A program made the translations under genes and the position numbers. A DNA stretch of 64,000 nt from Prolixibacteraceae bacterium (GTDB taxonomy: Bacteria > Bacteroidota > Bacteroidia > Bacteroidales > Prolixibacteraceae). The notes under the pieces were generated by a model, which saw nothing but the letters and a program-made list of their open reading frames with translations, was not told the origin of the DNA and made no database searches. This document shows, piece by piece, positions 13,148 to 22,261 of the stretch (positions are counted from its first letter, which is position 1; every line of letters begins with the position of its first letter). The stretch covers positions 19,642-83,641 of the forward strand of contig JAIBEZ010000007.1 of the NCBI GenBank assembly GCA_019459485.1. The letters are read 5' to 3'.

Positions 13148-13699
13148 CACGGATTACATAGCGACTGGGAGACAGAGAGATTGGGCGACTTGGAGACGGG
13201 GCGAAAGAGAGATAAAACATCAATATCACTTCATAATTTTCAACCATCATGGGAAATATTAAGACTCACAAAGATCTTCAGGTTTATCAGGCAGCGTTTA
13301 AGGCAGCAACACAAATACACCAAATTTCGATGTTCTTTCCTCCTGAGGAAAAATACTCATTGACAGATCAGGTCAGGAGAAGTTCACGATCTGTTTGTGC
13401 AAACATCGGGGAAGCATTCAGAAAAAGAAGATATCCTAAATCATTCATTGTCAAACTATCTGATTCGGAAGCAGAAGCAGCAGAAACACAGATATGGCTG
13501 GATTTTGCATTGGAATTCGGCTATATTGACAATGAAAAACACGCGTTACTCTACGACAAATACGATCATATCCTTTCCCAACTAGTCATCATGATCAATT
13601 CTCCGGAAAAATGGTGCATTTAACCCGGTCGCCCTTTCTCCCCATCGCCTTGTCGCCCTTTCGCCTTGTCGCCTTGTCGCCCCGTCGCACTAATCCGTG
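13148..13699. mobile_element. Repeat-bounded element carrying a four-helix-bundle gene
   Basis: Ends are CACGGATTA (13148-13156) and TAATCCGTG (13691-13699), an exact 9-bp inverted pair. Inside them lie 8-bp tandem repeats in inverted orientation: GGGAGACA/GGGCGACT/GGAGACGG types on the left and CGCCTTGT/CGCCCTTT/CGCCCCGT types on the right. The only gene is the S23-like frame at 13249. A copy lacking the gene lies at 11733-11940. No transposase is encoded, so if mobile it moves in trans. The element separates fcl from fkp without disturbing either. Confidence 0.65.
13249..13623 (+). CDS. Four-helix-bundle protein, S23/IVS type
   Basis: 124 residues, all helical. HKDLQVYQAAFKAATQIHQI, SLTDQVRRSSRSVCANIGEA, FRKRRYPKSFIVKLSDSEAE and TQIWLDFALEFGYID are the signature helices of the S23 ribosomal intervening-sequence (TIGR02436-like) family. 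First known from ORFs in intervening sequences of 23S rRNA, these proteins form pentamers; the same fold is used by Avd of diversity-generating retroelements. Cellular function is unknown. Here it lies in no rRNA gene but within inverted 8-mer repeats with 9-bp terminal inverted ends. Confidence 0.9.
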   Translation: MGNIKTHKDLQVYQAAFKAATQIHQISMFFPPEEKYSLTDQVRRSSRSVCANIGEAFRKRRYPKSFIVKLSDSEAEAAETQIWLDFALEFGYIDNEKHALLYDKYDHILSQLVIMINSPEKWCI

Positions 13700-13752
13700 C
13701 AATCGACTTTTATTCTTGTAATTCGTAAAAATTCGCGATAATTCGTATTCCT

Positions 13753-16617
13753 ATGCACCTAATATCCGTTCCACCAAATACTATCCCGCATTTTCACCGG
13801 ATTTCGGGTTTGCCGGAGTCCAGTTGGTTTGTAACGTCCGATCCTGAAGGCCAGAGAATTGGTTCAGGTGGCGGAACCGCACACGTGCTGACGGAAAAGT
13901 TTCATCAGGAAGAAGGCGAAAATTTCGAGTCATGGTTGGGCAACGAGAAACGGATGATTATTCATGCCGGTGGGCAAAGTCGTCGTTTGCCGGCGTATGC
14001 GCCTGTAGGTAAAAGCTTGCTGCCCATGCCGGTGTTTCGCTGGTCGCGCGGACAGCAACTCAACCAACGGCTCATCCATCTGCAGGTGCCATTGTTCGAC
14101 CGGATACTCGACAAAGCACCTGAAAAACTCAACACACTCGTTGCCAGTGGCGATACTTTGATATTTTCAGGCAAAAATATTCCCGAAATTCCTGAAGCCG
14201 ACATCGTTTGTTTCGGACTTTGGCTCGAACCCGAAAAAGCCACCAATCATGGCGTTTTCTTTGCCAAACACGAATCGCCCGGCCAAATGCAGTTCATGCT
14301 GCAGAAACCTTCCATCCAAACCATCAAGGAACTGATTCACCAGTATTATTTCCTGATGGACATTGGCATCTGGTTGCTGAGCGAAAAAGCGGTGAACCTG
14401 CTGATGAAACGTTGCGGCTGGAATGGAGAAACTTACGAGAATCATGTTCCCGGGTATTACGATTTATATACCGATTTCGGCATGGCGCTCGGAGAATCGC
14501 CCGTTGAAAAAGACAATGACATCAGCGATCTGACAGTCGCTTTGGTGAATCTTGAAGGAGGAGAATTTTACCACCTGGGCAATACTTCCGAGTTGATTTC
14601 ATCCAACCTTGCGATCCAGAACAGAATTACCGATCAGCGGGAAATCTGGCACCGGCAAATCAAACCACATCCTTCCATTTTTGTGCTGAATGCTGATGTT
14701 CAGACGAAGTTAAATTCACAGCACAACAACATCTGGATAGAAAATTCATGCATCTCTTCAGGCTGGGAACTAAAAAACAACCATGCATTAACCGGAATAC
14801 CTGAAAATGAATGGAACCTGAAGCTACATTCAGGAAACTGCCTCGACCTGATACCTGTCAGCACACAAGAAATCGTGATTCGTAATTACGGCTTTACCGA
14901 TCCGTTCCGGGGAATACTTGCTGATAAAACCACTAAGTTTATGGACATATCACTGTCCGAATGGCTTGAAAAGCATGGTTTTTCGAATGCGTTTAATAAT
15001 TTTCCGGAGAATACTGACATTCAATTTTTGCCTCTTTTCCCGATCATTCAAAAGGATCAGCTCAGCGAATCATTTATACAATGGCTGATTGATCCTCAAC
15101 CGGAACATCAACCTGCATTCACCGAACTTTGGCTGCAATCGCAAAGAGTTAGCGCCGATCAGATCAGCCAAATATGCAACATTCAGCGACTCGACGAACA
15201 AAGTATCAACAATCGGTTGAAGTCAATCCCTGCACTGGCCGGCAATTACAGCAATTCGGTATTTTACCAGCTCGATCTGGACAAACTGGCCAACGATTAC
15301 ATCAGTCATAATTTAATTCTTCCTGAAACGCTGCCAACAAAAAGCAACGATTGGCTCCCGATTCATTTACACATGTTTAGGGCTACCGTTTTGCGAAAGA
15401 CAGAAAAAGAGTGGCAGCACGAAGAAAAGAAAGCTTTTGATTACCTGCGCGATTCGGTGCTGGAGCATTTTCAGCAAAGACCTGTCGATCCCGGAATTCA
15501 TCTGTTACCCGATCAGATTGCATGGGGTCGGAGTCCCATCAGGCTCGATCTGGCAGGCGGCTGGACAGACACTCCACCTTATTGTTTCCTTTACGGCGGG
15601 AAAGTGGTCAATCTTGCTGTTGAACTGAACCAGCAACCACCGCTGCATTGTTACATCAAATCCACCGATAAATTGGAGATCGTTTTGCGATCTATTGATC
15701 TGGGCGCACAGGAAACCATTACAACTTTCGAAGAATTAAGGGCATTCTACAACGTAGGTTCTCCATTCTCAATCCCAAAAGCAGCTTTGGCGCTTGCCGG
15801 TTTTATTCCTGAATATGCCTTCAGAAAATATTCAACCCTCCGGAAACAACTTTCCGACATGGAAGGAGGCCTCGAAATCTCCATTCTTTCGGCAGTACCG
15901 AAAGGTTCAGGATTGGGCACCAGTTCCATTCTGGCTGCAACGGTACTTGGTACCATTTCAGAAGTTTGCGGCCTTGGATGGGACAAAATGGAAACAGGAA
16001 AGCGCTCGCTGGCTCTCGAACAGCTGCTAACAACAGGAGGAGGGTGGCAAGATCAGTTCGGTGGAATACTGGAAGGCATCAAGCTGTTGGAAACCAATCC
16101 CGGAAAACTTCAAAGTCCAACGATCAAATGGCTTCCCGAATCGCTTTTCACCGATGTAAGCTATAAAAACCGGATGTTGCTTTATTACACCGGCATCACA
16201 AGAGTTGCAAAGAATATTCTGGCAGACATCGTGCGGGGAATGTTCCTGAATTCGTCCACACACCTGGCCTTGCTGGAGGAACTGAAACAACATGCTGTCA
16301 GCACCAGCGAAACGCTGTTGGTCAAAGACTTTAATGGTCTTGGCAGGAATATCCATACCAGTTGGCAACTCAATCAGAAACTGGATGCCGGAACCAATAC
16401 TCCGGAAATACAAAAGATCATCGATCGCATTTCGCCCTGGGTCATCGGGCAAAAACTATTGGGTGCCGGAGGTGGTGGATTTATGCTCATCATTGCCAAA
16501 GACGAAGAAGCTGCCGCACATATCAGGAACGAACTGACTACAAATCCAATTAACAAAAGAGCCAGACTGGTAGATTTCAGTGTTTCACAATCAGGATTAC
16601 AGGTAACAAAAAGCTAA
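13753..16617 (+). CDS. fkp: Bifunctional L-fucokinase / GDP-L-fucose pyrophosphorylase
   Basis: 954 residues, the size of the Bacteroides Fkp. The N-terminal half is the pyrophosphorylase with GSGGGTAHVL and the nucleotide-binding IIHAGGQSRRLPAYAPVGKS; the middle is a beta-helix-like linker; the C-terminal half (from about residue 590) is a GHMP kinase with RLDLAGGWTDTPPYC, PKGSGLGTSSILAA (ATP loop, about residue 715) and LLGAGGGGFMLI. It phosphorylates free L-fucose and couples it to GTP, giving GDP-L-fucose by salvage. Next to gmd and fcl, it gives the cell both routes to GDP-fucose for glycans. Hallmark of Bacteroidota. Confidence 0.97.
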   Translation: MHLISVPPNTIPHFHRISGLPESSWFVTSDPEGQRIGSGGGTAHVLTEKFHQEEGENFESWLGNEKRMIIHAGGQSRRLPAYAPVGKSLLPMPVFRWSRGQQLNQRLIHLQVPLFDRILDKAPEKLNTLVASGDTLIFSGKNIPEIPEADIVCFGLWLEPEKATNHGVFFAKHESPGQMQFMLQKPSIQTIKELIHQYYFLMDIGIWLLSEKAVNLLMKRCGWNGETYENHVPGYYDLYTDFGMALGESPVEKDNDISDLTVALVNLEGGEFYHLGNTSELISSNLAIQNRITDQREIWHRQIKPHPSIFVLNADVQTKLNSQHNNIWIENSCISSGWELKNNHALTGIPENEWNLKLHSGNCLDLIPVSTQEIVIRNYGFTDPFRGILADKTTKFMDISLSEWLEKHGFSNAFNNFPENTDIQFLPLFPIIQKDQLSESFIQWLIDPQPEHQPAFTELWLQSQRVSADQISQICNIQRLDEQSINNRLKSIPALAGNYSNSVFYQLDLDKLANDYISHNLILPETLPTKSNDWLPIHLHMFRATVLRKTEKEWQHEEKKAFDYLRDSVLEHFQQRPVDPGIHLLPDQIAWGRSPIRLDLAGGWTDTPPYCFLYGGKVVNLAVELNQQPPLHCYIKSTDKLEIVLRSIDLGAQETITTFEELRAFYNVGSPFSIPKAALALAGFIPEYAFRKYSTLRKQLSDMEGGLEISILSAVPKGSGLGTSSILAATVLGTISEVCGLGWDKMETGKRSLALEQLLTTGGGWQDQFGGILEGIKLLETNPGKLQSPTIKWLPESLFTDVSYKNRMLLYYTGITRVAKNILADIVRGMFLNSSTHLALLEELKQHAVSTSETLLVKDFNGLGRNIHTSWQLNQKLDAGTNTPEIQKIIDRISPWVIGQKLLGAGGGGFMLIIAKDEEAAAHIRNELTTNPINKRARLVDFSVSQSGLQVTKS

Positions 16618-16635
16618 ATTATTTTGCAATAACTG

Positions 16636-16950
16636 ATGATTTCTGCCAATTCAAAACACAACTGTCTTATTCGTTTAACTGATGAACGAATGACTCATAT
16701 CATAACCAATCATCCGGAAACAAAAGATTCTATTTCGTGGATTATTGAAACCATTGAAAATCCTGATTTTATTCTTGCCGGTGATTTTGATGAATTACTT
16801 GCTGTTAAATTATATGAGAAAACTCCGGTCACGCATGATAAGTATCTTTCAGTAGTGTATAAGGAAACCAGCAAACTTGACGGTTTCATATTAACTGCCT
16901 ATTTTAGCAGAAGTTTTAATAAAAAAAGAAAAATGATATGGCAACCTTAA
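16636..16950 (+). CDS. Putative toxin with PBECR/RelE-like nuclease features
   Basis: 104 residues. CLIRLTDERMTHIITNHPE, ETIENPDFILAGDFDELLAV, DKYLSVVYKETSKLDGFILT and AYFSRSF resemble small proteins of the barnase-EndoU-colicin/RelE-like nuclease group, with the conserved R.T.ER..HI...HP start. It overlaps the next gene, a DUF2283 protein, by 13 bp; this pairing is a frequent two-gene unit likely to be a toxin-antitoxin module. Toxicity is inferred, not shown. It lies directly after fkp (18 bp). Confidence 0.6.
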   Translation: MISANSKHNCLIRLTDERMTHIITNHPETKDSISWIIETIENPDFILAGDFDELLAVKLYEKTPVTHDKYLSVVYKETSKLDGFILTAYFSRSFNKKRKMIWQP

Positions 16951-17201
16951 ATATATCTGAAAAGAAAGAAAAAATAAAATGGGATTACGATGCTGAATCA
17001 GATGTTCTCTATATATCTTATGGAAATCCCCAGAATGCAGAAGGTGTTGATATTGGCGATGGTACAATTATCAGGATAGAACCTGAGTCAAAAGAAATAA
17101 TCGGCATTACTATTCTTAATCCATTGCAGAGAACATTGTCTTCACTTATGGGAAAGCAATCTACGACCCGTAAAAGAAAGACCACTTCTGTCACAAAATA
17201 G
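16938..17201 (+). CDS. DUF2283 protein, probable antitoxin
   Basis: 87 residues. WDYDAESDVLYISYGNPQ, GVDIGDGTIIRIEPESKEII and GITILNPLQRTL are the DUF2283 core of short strands. The C-terminus is a basic tail (GKQSTTRKRKTTSVTK). DUF2283 genes commonly overlap small putative toxin genes, as here by 13 bp with 16636-16950, so I read it as the antitoxin of that pair. No DNA-binding domain is visible apart from the basic tail. A short decayed stretch of TCGCCCC-type repeats (about 17215-17270) follows and reaches the 3' end of the opposite gene. Confidence 0.7.
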   Translation: MATLNISEKKEKIKWDYDAESDVLYISYGNPQNAEGVDIGDGTIIRIEPESKEIIGITILNPLQRTLSSLMGKQSTTRKRKTTSVTK

Positions 17202-17265
17202 AATACCGACAACATAACCCCTTCCCCGAACTTCCGTCTTCTACCTCTCGCCCCATCGCCCTTTC

Positions 17266-19125
17266 CTACATCTCCACCACAATCCCCAAACTTCCGGTAA
17301 ATAAATTCTTGCTTGCCGGTGCAGCTACCTCGCTGGCATTGCTTTTCCACCAGGTATTCGAATAGCCCAAACTTCCCACCAGACGATAATAATTCAATTT
17401 TCCTGCATTACGCATTTTCAGGTCAAACTTCAATTCCGACTGAATCGTCCAGTCATAAATTCCATCTTTCGTAAAATCCAACAGCGGATACTGATAGATA
17501 TCTTTATCCGGCCCCTCAATCTGATGGCGATACACATCGCCATAAATCTGGTAAACATTCGTGCTCGCCAAATCGTTGGTGCCGTGCATAATCAGACGGT
17601 TATCAAGCGTTAAAATCAAATCAGGAACAGCAACATTCACCAAAGTCCAGTTCAATTCTCCGGAATTGGGAGGAAGATAAAATCCCAGGTTAAACTCATC
17701 GTGCGTATAGGTCATGTCCAACGGACGATCGCTTCCAAAAGTGTTGAAATCAGTTTCAGGATAATGGGTATAGACAAATGGTGTTAGACGTGTATATTTC
17801 AGTGTGGAAGTGGTAGCAGGAAGAATTCCCGACAACAGGGAGGTTTTCCAACCCAACTGCCACCCGTATCGGTTTCGTGGCATTTTCAACAATTCTCCTG
17901 AAGTAGTAAAACTGAACTCGTCCACAAAAAAGCTGAACCACGTTTTACCGATTTGGGGAATTTGAGTGGCCACATCAAAATAAAGTGAAAGATTATCGTG
18001 GTCGCCCACATCAATCTGGGTAAAATGAGGAAGAACGAAAGGAACCAGATAGGCAAGTTCGAGGCGTTTCGACCAGATATTGCCGCCCGCAGCAGTCACC
18101 TGAAGCCATTTGGCCGGCATAAACTCGAGCATGTGCAAGGTGAAATTCTTCTGTACCTGGCCCAAATCGTATCCATAAATATCCTGCCGGTAGCTCGCTC
18201 TTTGGTTGGCATACGAAAACAGGGAGCCGGTCAAATTCGAATACCTGATCCAGCTTGCCGGCTGAATTTTAAATTCCACTCCCGGAAACCTTCTGGCAGT
18301 GGACGAAAGCATCAGATTGTGCTCATCATGGCCCCACGACCTTCGCTGATTGTTGATACTCACCTGCAAAGCGCCGTCAAACCATGAACCGCTCAGTTCT
18401 GTATGATAAATCATTCCGGCGGTAAGTTCGTCTTTTACAGGCGGTCCTTCCCCACTTTCGGCTGATGCCAGCACATGTGCCCACATGGTTTCAAAACTAA
18501 ACTGATAGGGATGATAAGCATAGCCAATGTTCTGGTTCGGGAAATTGACTTTTCCATCGCGGCTGTACGATTGATAAAACAAGTCAGGAGCAAGCCGTTC
18601 AACCGCCAAACCCATCCCTGCATGAAAAGTTAAGTGCTCACCCAAATCTCCTGAAAGGAATGGCTCTCCGATCAGGCTCACTGACCACGTTCCGTCATCG
18701 CCGGCACCAGCTCTGACAGAAGTTTCAGCCGCAAAACCTGCAAGTGCGAAGGTACTTTTGGATGCCTGTTTGTAAACAGTCACGCCATTGTTGTCAAAGG
18801 AAAAATCAGTCAGGTATTGGTTCACAATTTTCTTTTCCCTTGCCGACAAGTTCTCGTTTACCGACAGTTTTTGTAACAACTCCACGATAACAACCTTTGT
18901 GTAAGGCTTCGCCTGCGGTAAAAATCCCAATTCACCTTTTGTTTCGAAATAATCAAGAATCTGATAGACTTGGTTTGACAACGGAACTATCTTGTGTTTT
19001 AACCGAAGGTTGGGTTGAACCTGCTGAGCAGTTTTTAAGCTATCCGAAGCATCTGAATTCAGTGGGAAAACGGCCAGACACAAAACAGCCACTGGCAATA
19101 AACAGATCAGGCGTTTGATACTCAT
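17266..19125 (-). CDS. Outer-membrane beta-barrel protein, capsule assembly Wzi-like
   Basis: 619 residues from ATG 19125; an upstream TTG at 19149 is less likely because the signal peptide (MSIKRLICLLPVAVLCLAVF) starts at the ATG. The mature protein is rich in alternating aromatic/polar strands; the segment SWGHDEHNLMLSSTARRFPG is like the W.....LILSNNARP.P motif of Wzi-type barrels. The N-terminal 100 residues form a soluble helical part. Wzi family proteins anchor or help assemble capsule at the outer membrane, consistent with the nearby polysaccharide genes. The family call rests on weak motifs; the barrel and export signal are clear. Confidence 0.6.
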   Translation of the reverse strand: MSIKRLICLLPVAVLCLAVFPLNSDASDSLKTAQQVQPNLRLKHKIVPLSNQVYQILDYFETKGELGFLPQAKPYTKVVIVELLQKLSVNENLSAREKKIVNQYLTDFSFDNNGVTVYKQASKSTFALAGFAAETSVRAGAGDDGTWSVSLIGEPFLSGDLGEHLTFHAGMGLAVERLAPDLFYQSYSRDGKVNFPNQNIGYAYHPYQFSFETMWAHVLASAESGEGPPVKDELTAGMIYHTELSGSWFDGALQVSINNQRRSWGHDEHNLMLSSTARRFPGVEFKIQPASWIRYSNLTGSLFSYANQRASYRQDIYGYDLGQVQKNFTLHMLEFMPAKWLQVTAAGGNIWSKRLELAYLVPFVLPHFTQIDVGDHDNLSLYFDVATQIPQIGKTWFSFFVDEFSFTTSGELLKMPRNRYGWQLGWKTSLLSGILPATTSTLKYTRLTPFVYTHYPETDFNTFGSDRPLDMTYTHDEFNLGFYLPPNSGELNWTLVNVAVPDLILTLDNRLIMHGTNDLASTNVYQIYGDVYRHQIEGPDKDIYQYPLLDFTKDGIYDWTIQSELKFDLKMRNAGKLNYYRLVGSLGYSNTWWKSNASEVAAPASKNLFTGSLGIVVEM

Positions 19126-19180
19126 TTCAGGGATTTTAATATTAACCAATAATATTTCAGTATTCAGGCACTTCAGCCTT

Positions 19181-19795
19181 TTAGAAAAAATACTTTATCA
19201 GCACGAATCCGCCTATCAGGAAAACCGTAAAACCAAGTGCCAGCCAGTTAAAATATTTGTCGATAAAGCCTTTGATGCTTGGTCCATACTTCCAGATAAG
19301 CCATGCTACCAGGAAAAAACGGGCGCTCCGGCTGATAACGGACGCAATGATAAACATGAAGAAATTTACCTGAAAAACACCGGCAGTAATGGTAAACACT
19401 TTGTATGGAATTGGTGTAAAACCTGCAGTGAAGATGACCCAGAAATTCCATTTCTCAAATAGCAATGCAATTTTTTCGTACAATTCAACGGTAAACCCAG
19501 GTATATTGTGAAAGAAAAAATTGGCGAATCCTGTAAATTCCCCGGAGGATGCAACCCAGGCATAATAACCCAGTGAATATCCAATTATTGCACCAAGTAC
19601 CGAACCCACTGAACAATTCAGCGCAAACCTGAATGATTTTTTAGAATTTCCGAGGGCTAAAGCAATCAGCAGGATATCCGGTGGTATTGGAAAAAAAATT
19701 GATTCTATAAATGCCAATACAAAAAGTGCAATCGGCCCGTAAGGCGACTCTGCCCACGCCAGCACCCAGTCATACAATTTTTTAACCCAATTCAT
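19181..19795 (-). CDS. YqaA/DedA-like VTT-domain membrane protein
   Basis: 204 residues with five or so hydrophobic segments (about 20-45, 55-80, 120-140, 145-165, 180-203). FIESIFFPIPPDILLIALAL and TAGFTPIPYKVFTITAGVFQ are the re-entrant GF.PIP-type motifs of the VTT (SNARE-associated/DedA) family; AISRSAR-like VISRSARFFLVAW follows. YqaA is the short subfamily. DedA-type proteins act in polyprenyl-phosphate or phospholipid flipping and membrane homeostasis; the role of YqaA is less defined. It follows the barrel gene upstream on the same strand, and the two may be co-transcribed (55-bp gap). Confidence 0.85.
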   Translation of the reverse strand: MNWVKKLYDWVLAWAESPYGPIALFVLAFIESIFFPIPPDILLIALALGNSKKSFRFALNCSVGSVLGAIIGYSLGYYAWVASSGEFTGFANFFFHNIPGFTVELYEKIALLFEKWNFWVIFTAGFTPIPYKVFTITAGVFQVNFFMFIIASVISRSARFFLVAWLIWKYGPSIKGFIDKYFNWLALGFTVFLIGGFVLIKYFF

Positions 19796-19975
19796 TCAAT
19801 AAAATTTAGTGCTTTTCTGAATTTATTTTCAGGCGGCCAAATATAGGAAGAAACACAGATGTTTCAATGTTAAATTTGGAAGGTAAATTTGAATTTTAAA
19901 CAACCCAATTTGTACTGAATTGTTAATTCAGAAACAGAGCCAAGGTATTATTTCCAATCCTGTTGAAAAAAAGGA

Positions 19976-19983
19976 TACTTTTG
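19976..19983 (+). promoter_or_regulatory. Bacteroidota -7 element upstream of gpmI
   Basis: TACTTTTG fits TAnnTTTG, 41 bp before the gpmI ATG. A good -33 TTTG is not evident (TTTCC near 19951). Confidence 0.5.
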
Positions 19984-20023
19984 TGACCTTAAAACTGTTT
20001 CTTATTTAAAACGATTATAAATT

Positions 20024-21556
20024 ATGGCAACGCATAAAAAAGCACTTTTAATGATCCTCGATGGCTGGGGAATTGGTGACGGGTCGGAAAAGGACGTGAT
20101 TTCAACTGCACCAACGCCTTTCATTGATTACCTTACAGCCACCTATCCACACTCGCAATTGCTTACCAGCGGCGAAAATGTTGGTTTGCCCGACGGTCAA
20201 ATGGGCAACTCAGAAGTGGGTCACCTCAACATTGGCGCCGGACGCGTAATGTATCAGGACATGGTTAAAATTACCAAGTCTATCCGCGACAAAGCACTTT
20301 GGAACGAGCCACAAATTGTGAAAGCCTTCACTTTTGCAAAAGAGAACAACAAAAACGTTCACCTGATTGGGTTGATCGGTCCCGGCGGTGTTCATGCATT
20401 GAGCGCCCACATGGTTGCCCTTTGCCAGATCGGAACCGATATGGGACTTAAGAATACTTTCATCCACGGACTGACCGATGGCCGCGATACAGATCCTCGC
20501 TCGGGTTTGGGATTTCTGGAAGAAGATTTGAAAAACCTTGAAGGAACCAACGGAAAATTTGCATCGTTGATTGGCCGCTATTTTGGGATGGATCGCGATA
20601 AAAATTACGACCGCCTGAAATTGGCATACGATCTTTACACCGAAGGAAAAGGAACTCCATCAACCGATTTGCTGAAGACAGTTAAGGAATCATACGAAGC
20701 TGGTGTAACCGATGAATTTTTACAACCAATTGTAATGGTTGACGCAGACGGAAAACCGTTGGCAACGATTCAGGACAACGATGTGGTCATCTGTTTTAAT
20801 TTCCGCACCGACCGCCTGAGACAAACCACCATCGCATTCACCCAGAAAGACCTTCCGGAGTTTGGCATGAAAACAATGCCTCTGCAATGGTTCACCATGA
20901 CCAATTACAAGGCCGACTTCAAAAACGTACATGTAATTTTCGACAAGCCAAACCTGAACAACACAATGGGCGAAATCGTTTCGAAAGCCGGACTGAAACA
21001 AATCAGAATAGCCGAAACCGAAAAATATGCGCATGTTACTTTCTTTTTCAGCGGTGGCCGCGAAGAAGAATTTCCAGGTGAAAAACGACTGATGGCTCCA
21101 TCTCCAAAGGTTCCGACCTACGATTTTCAACCAGAAATGTCAGCGCCACTGGTACGCGACCTCATTGTCCCTGAATTGCTGAACCAAACAGCTGATTTCG
21201 TTTGCCTGAACTTTGCAAATGGCGACATGGTTGGTCATACCGGCGTTTACGAAGCCATTGTTAAAGCAGTTTCGGCTGTTGACAGTTGTGCCCGGGCGGT
21301 GGTTGAAGCAGCTCAAAAAAGTGGTTACGAAATCATAATTATTGCCGACCACGGAAATGCCGACAATGCTTTGAACGAAGACGGATCGGCCAACACAGCC
21401 CATTCGCTGAACCCGGTTCCATGCATCTACGTTTCCGAAAATAAAAATGCAAAAATTAAAAACGGTATCCTGGCTGATGTGGCTCCTACCCTGCTTTCAA
21501 TCATGGGTCTGGAAATTCCTTCAGAAATGACAGGAAACGTTTTAATTGAAAAATAA
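20024..21556 (+). CDS. gpmI: 2,3-bisphosphoglycerate-independent phosphoglycerate mutase
   Basis: 510 residues, full length. LMILDGWGIGDG holds the first metal-binding Asp, GNSEVGHLNIGAGR the phosphorylated active-site Ser, HIHGL-like FIHGLTDGRDTDP the next metal/substrate region, and IIADHGNADN plus NTAHSLNPVPC the C-terminal metal ligands. It interconverts 3- and 2-phosphoglycerate in glycolysis/gluconeogenesis using two Mn ions, in the cytosol. It stands alone: flanked by its own promoter and a palindromic gap. Confidence 0.97.
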   Translation: MATHKKALLMILDGWGIGDGSEKDVISTAPTPFIDYLTATYPHSQLLTSGENVGLPDGQMGNSEVGHLNIGAGRVMYQDMVKITKSIRDKALWNEPQIVKAFTFAKENNKNVHLIGLIGPGGVHALSAHMVALCQIGTDMGLKNTFIHGLTDGRDTDPRSGLGFLEEDLKNLEGTNGKFASLIGRYFGMDRDKNYDRLKLAYDLYTEGKGTPSTDLLKTVKESYEAGVTDEFLQPIVMVDADGKPLATIQDNDVVICFNFRTDRLRQTTIAFTQKDLPEFGMKTMPLQWFTMTNYKADFKNVHVIFDKPNLNNTMGEIVSKAGLKQIRIAETEKYAHVTFFFSGGREEEFPGEKRLMAPSPKVPTYDFQPEMSAPLVRDLIVPELLNQTADFVCLNFANGDMVGHTGVYEAIVKAVSAVDSCARAVVEAAQKSGYEIIIIADHGNADNALNEDGSANTAHSLNPVPCIYVSENKNAKIKNGILADVAPTLLSIMGLEIPSEMTGNVLIEK

Positions 21557-21560
21557 ATCA

Positions 21561-21640
21561 AGTTGTTTAATGTTCAGAGTTTAATGTTCAAAGTTGATGC
21601 CTGACGTTGAACTTTAAACTTTGAACTTTAAAACCTTTAA
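21561..21640. repeat. TTTAATGTTC / GAACTTTAAAC inverted repeat cluster
   Basis: TTTAATGTTC occurs twice and is followed by the inverted form TTGAACTTTAAACTTTGAAC, identical to 2488-2507. It may fold into a hairpin and end gpmI transcription. Confidence 0.65.
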
Positions 21641-21651
21641 CTTTCCCTTGT

Positions 21652-22218
21652 ATGCTCGAAATCGGACGCACCATTGTCAGCATGGATATTATTGAGAAAC
21701 AATTCCTTTGTGATTTGCTGAAATGCAAAGGTGCTTGCTGCGTGGAAGGCGATTCGGGTGCTCCTGTTACTCATGAAGAGGCAGAAGCGATTAAAGAGGC
21801 TTATCCTGAAGTTCGTTCATACATCTCGAAAGCCCATCAGGATGAAATCAGTAAACAAGGTTTTGCGGTGATCGATCTCGATGGAGATTTGGTTACACCA
21901 TTGGTGAACAACCGCCAGTGTGCCTATACTTTCGAGGAAAAAGGAATCCTGAAATGTGGTATCGAAAAAGCTTTTCTGGATGGCAAAATCAAGTTTCGCA
22001 AGCCGGTTTCATGTCATCTTTTCCCCATCCGGATTACTGAATACAAACGTTTTGATGCAGTAAACTATCAACAAATTGACATTTGCAAACCGGGTCGCCA
22101 ATGTGGCAAAAGCGAAAAACTGCCATTGTATGTATTCCTGAAAGAACCGCTGATCCGCAAATATGGTGAAGAATGGTACGAACAACTAAGTTATGCAGCA
22201 GAAAATTATCATGGGTAA
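21652..22218 (+). CDS. DUF3109 family protein
   Basis: 188 residues. The cysteine pattern CDLLKCKGACCVEGDSGAPV, then CAYTF, CGIEKAF, CHLFPIRI and ICKPGRQCG is the DUF3109 signature; nine Cys in this arrangement suggest a bound iron-sulfur cluster or zinc. LTPLV-like VTPLVNNRQCAY and the KPVSCHLFP segment are conserved throughout Bacteroidota members. Function is unknown. It follows gpmI after the repeat cluster and ends before the bidirectional hairpin at 22222. Confidence 0.88.
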   Translation: MLEIGRTIVSMDIIEKQFLCDLLKCKGACCVEGDSGAPVTHEEAEAIKEAYPEVRSYISKAHQDEISKQGFAVIDLDGDLVTPLVNNRQCAYTFEEKGILKCGIEKAFLDGKIKFRKPVSCHLFPIRITEYKRFDAVNYQQIDICKPGRQCGKSEKLPLYVFLKEPLIRKYGEEWYEQLSYAAENYHG

Positions 22219-22221
22219 TTT

Positions 22222-22254
22222 AGTGAGGGCTTCACTTTAAGTGAAACCCTCACT
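22222..22254. terminator. Bidirectional terminator
   Basis: AGTGAGGGCTTCACTT and AAGTGAAACCCTCACT form a near-perfect stem between two convergent genes (stop codons at 22218 and 22262). Confidence 0.85.
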
Positions 22255-22261
22255 ATAAAAC

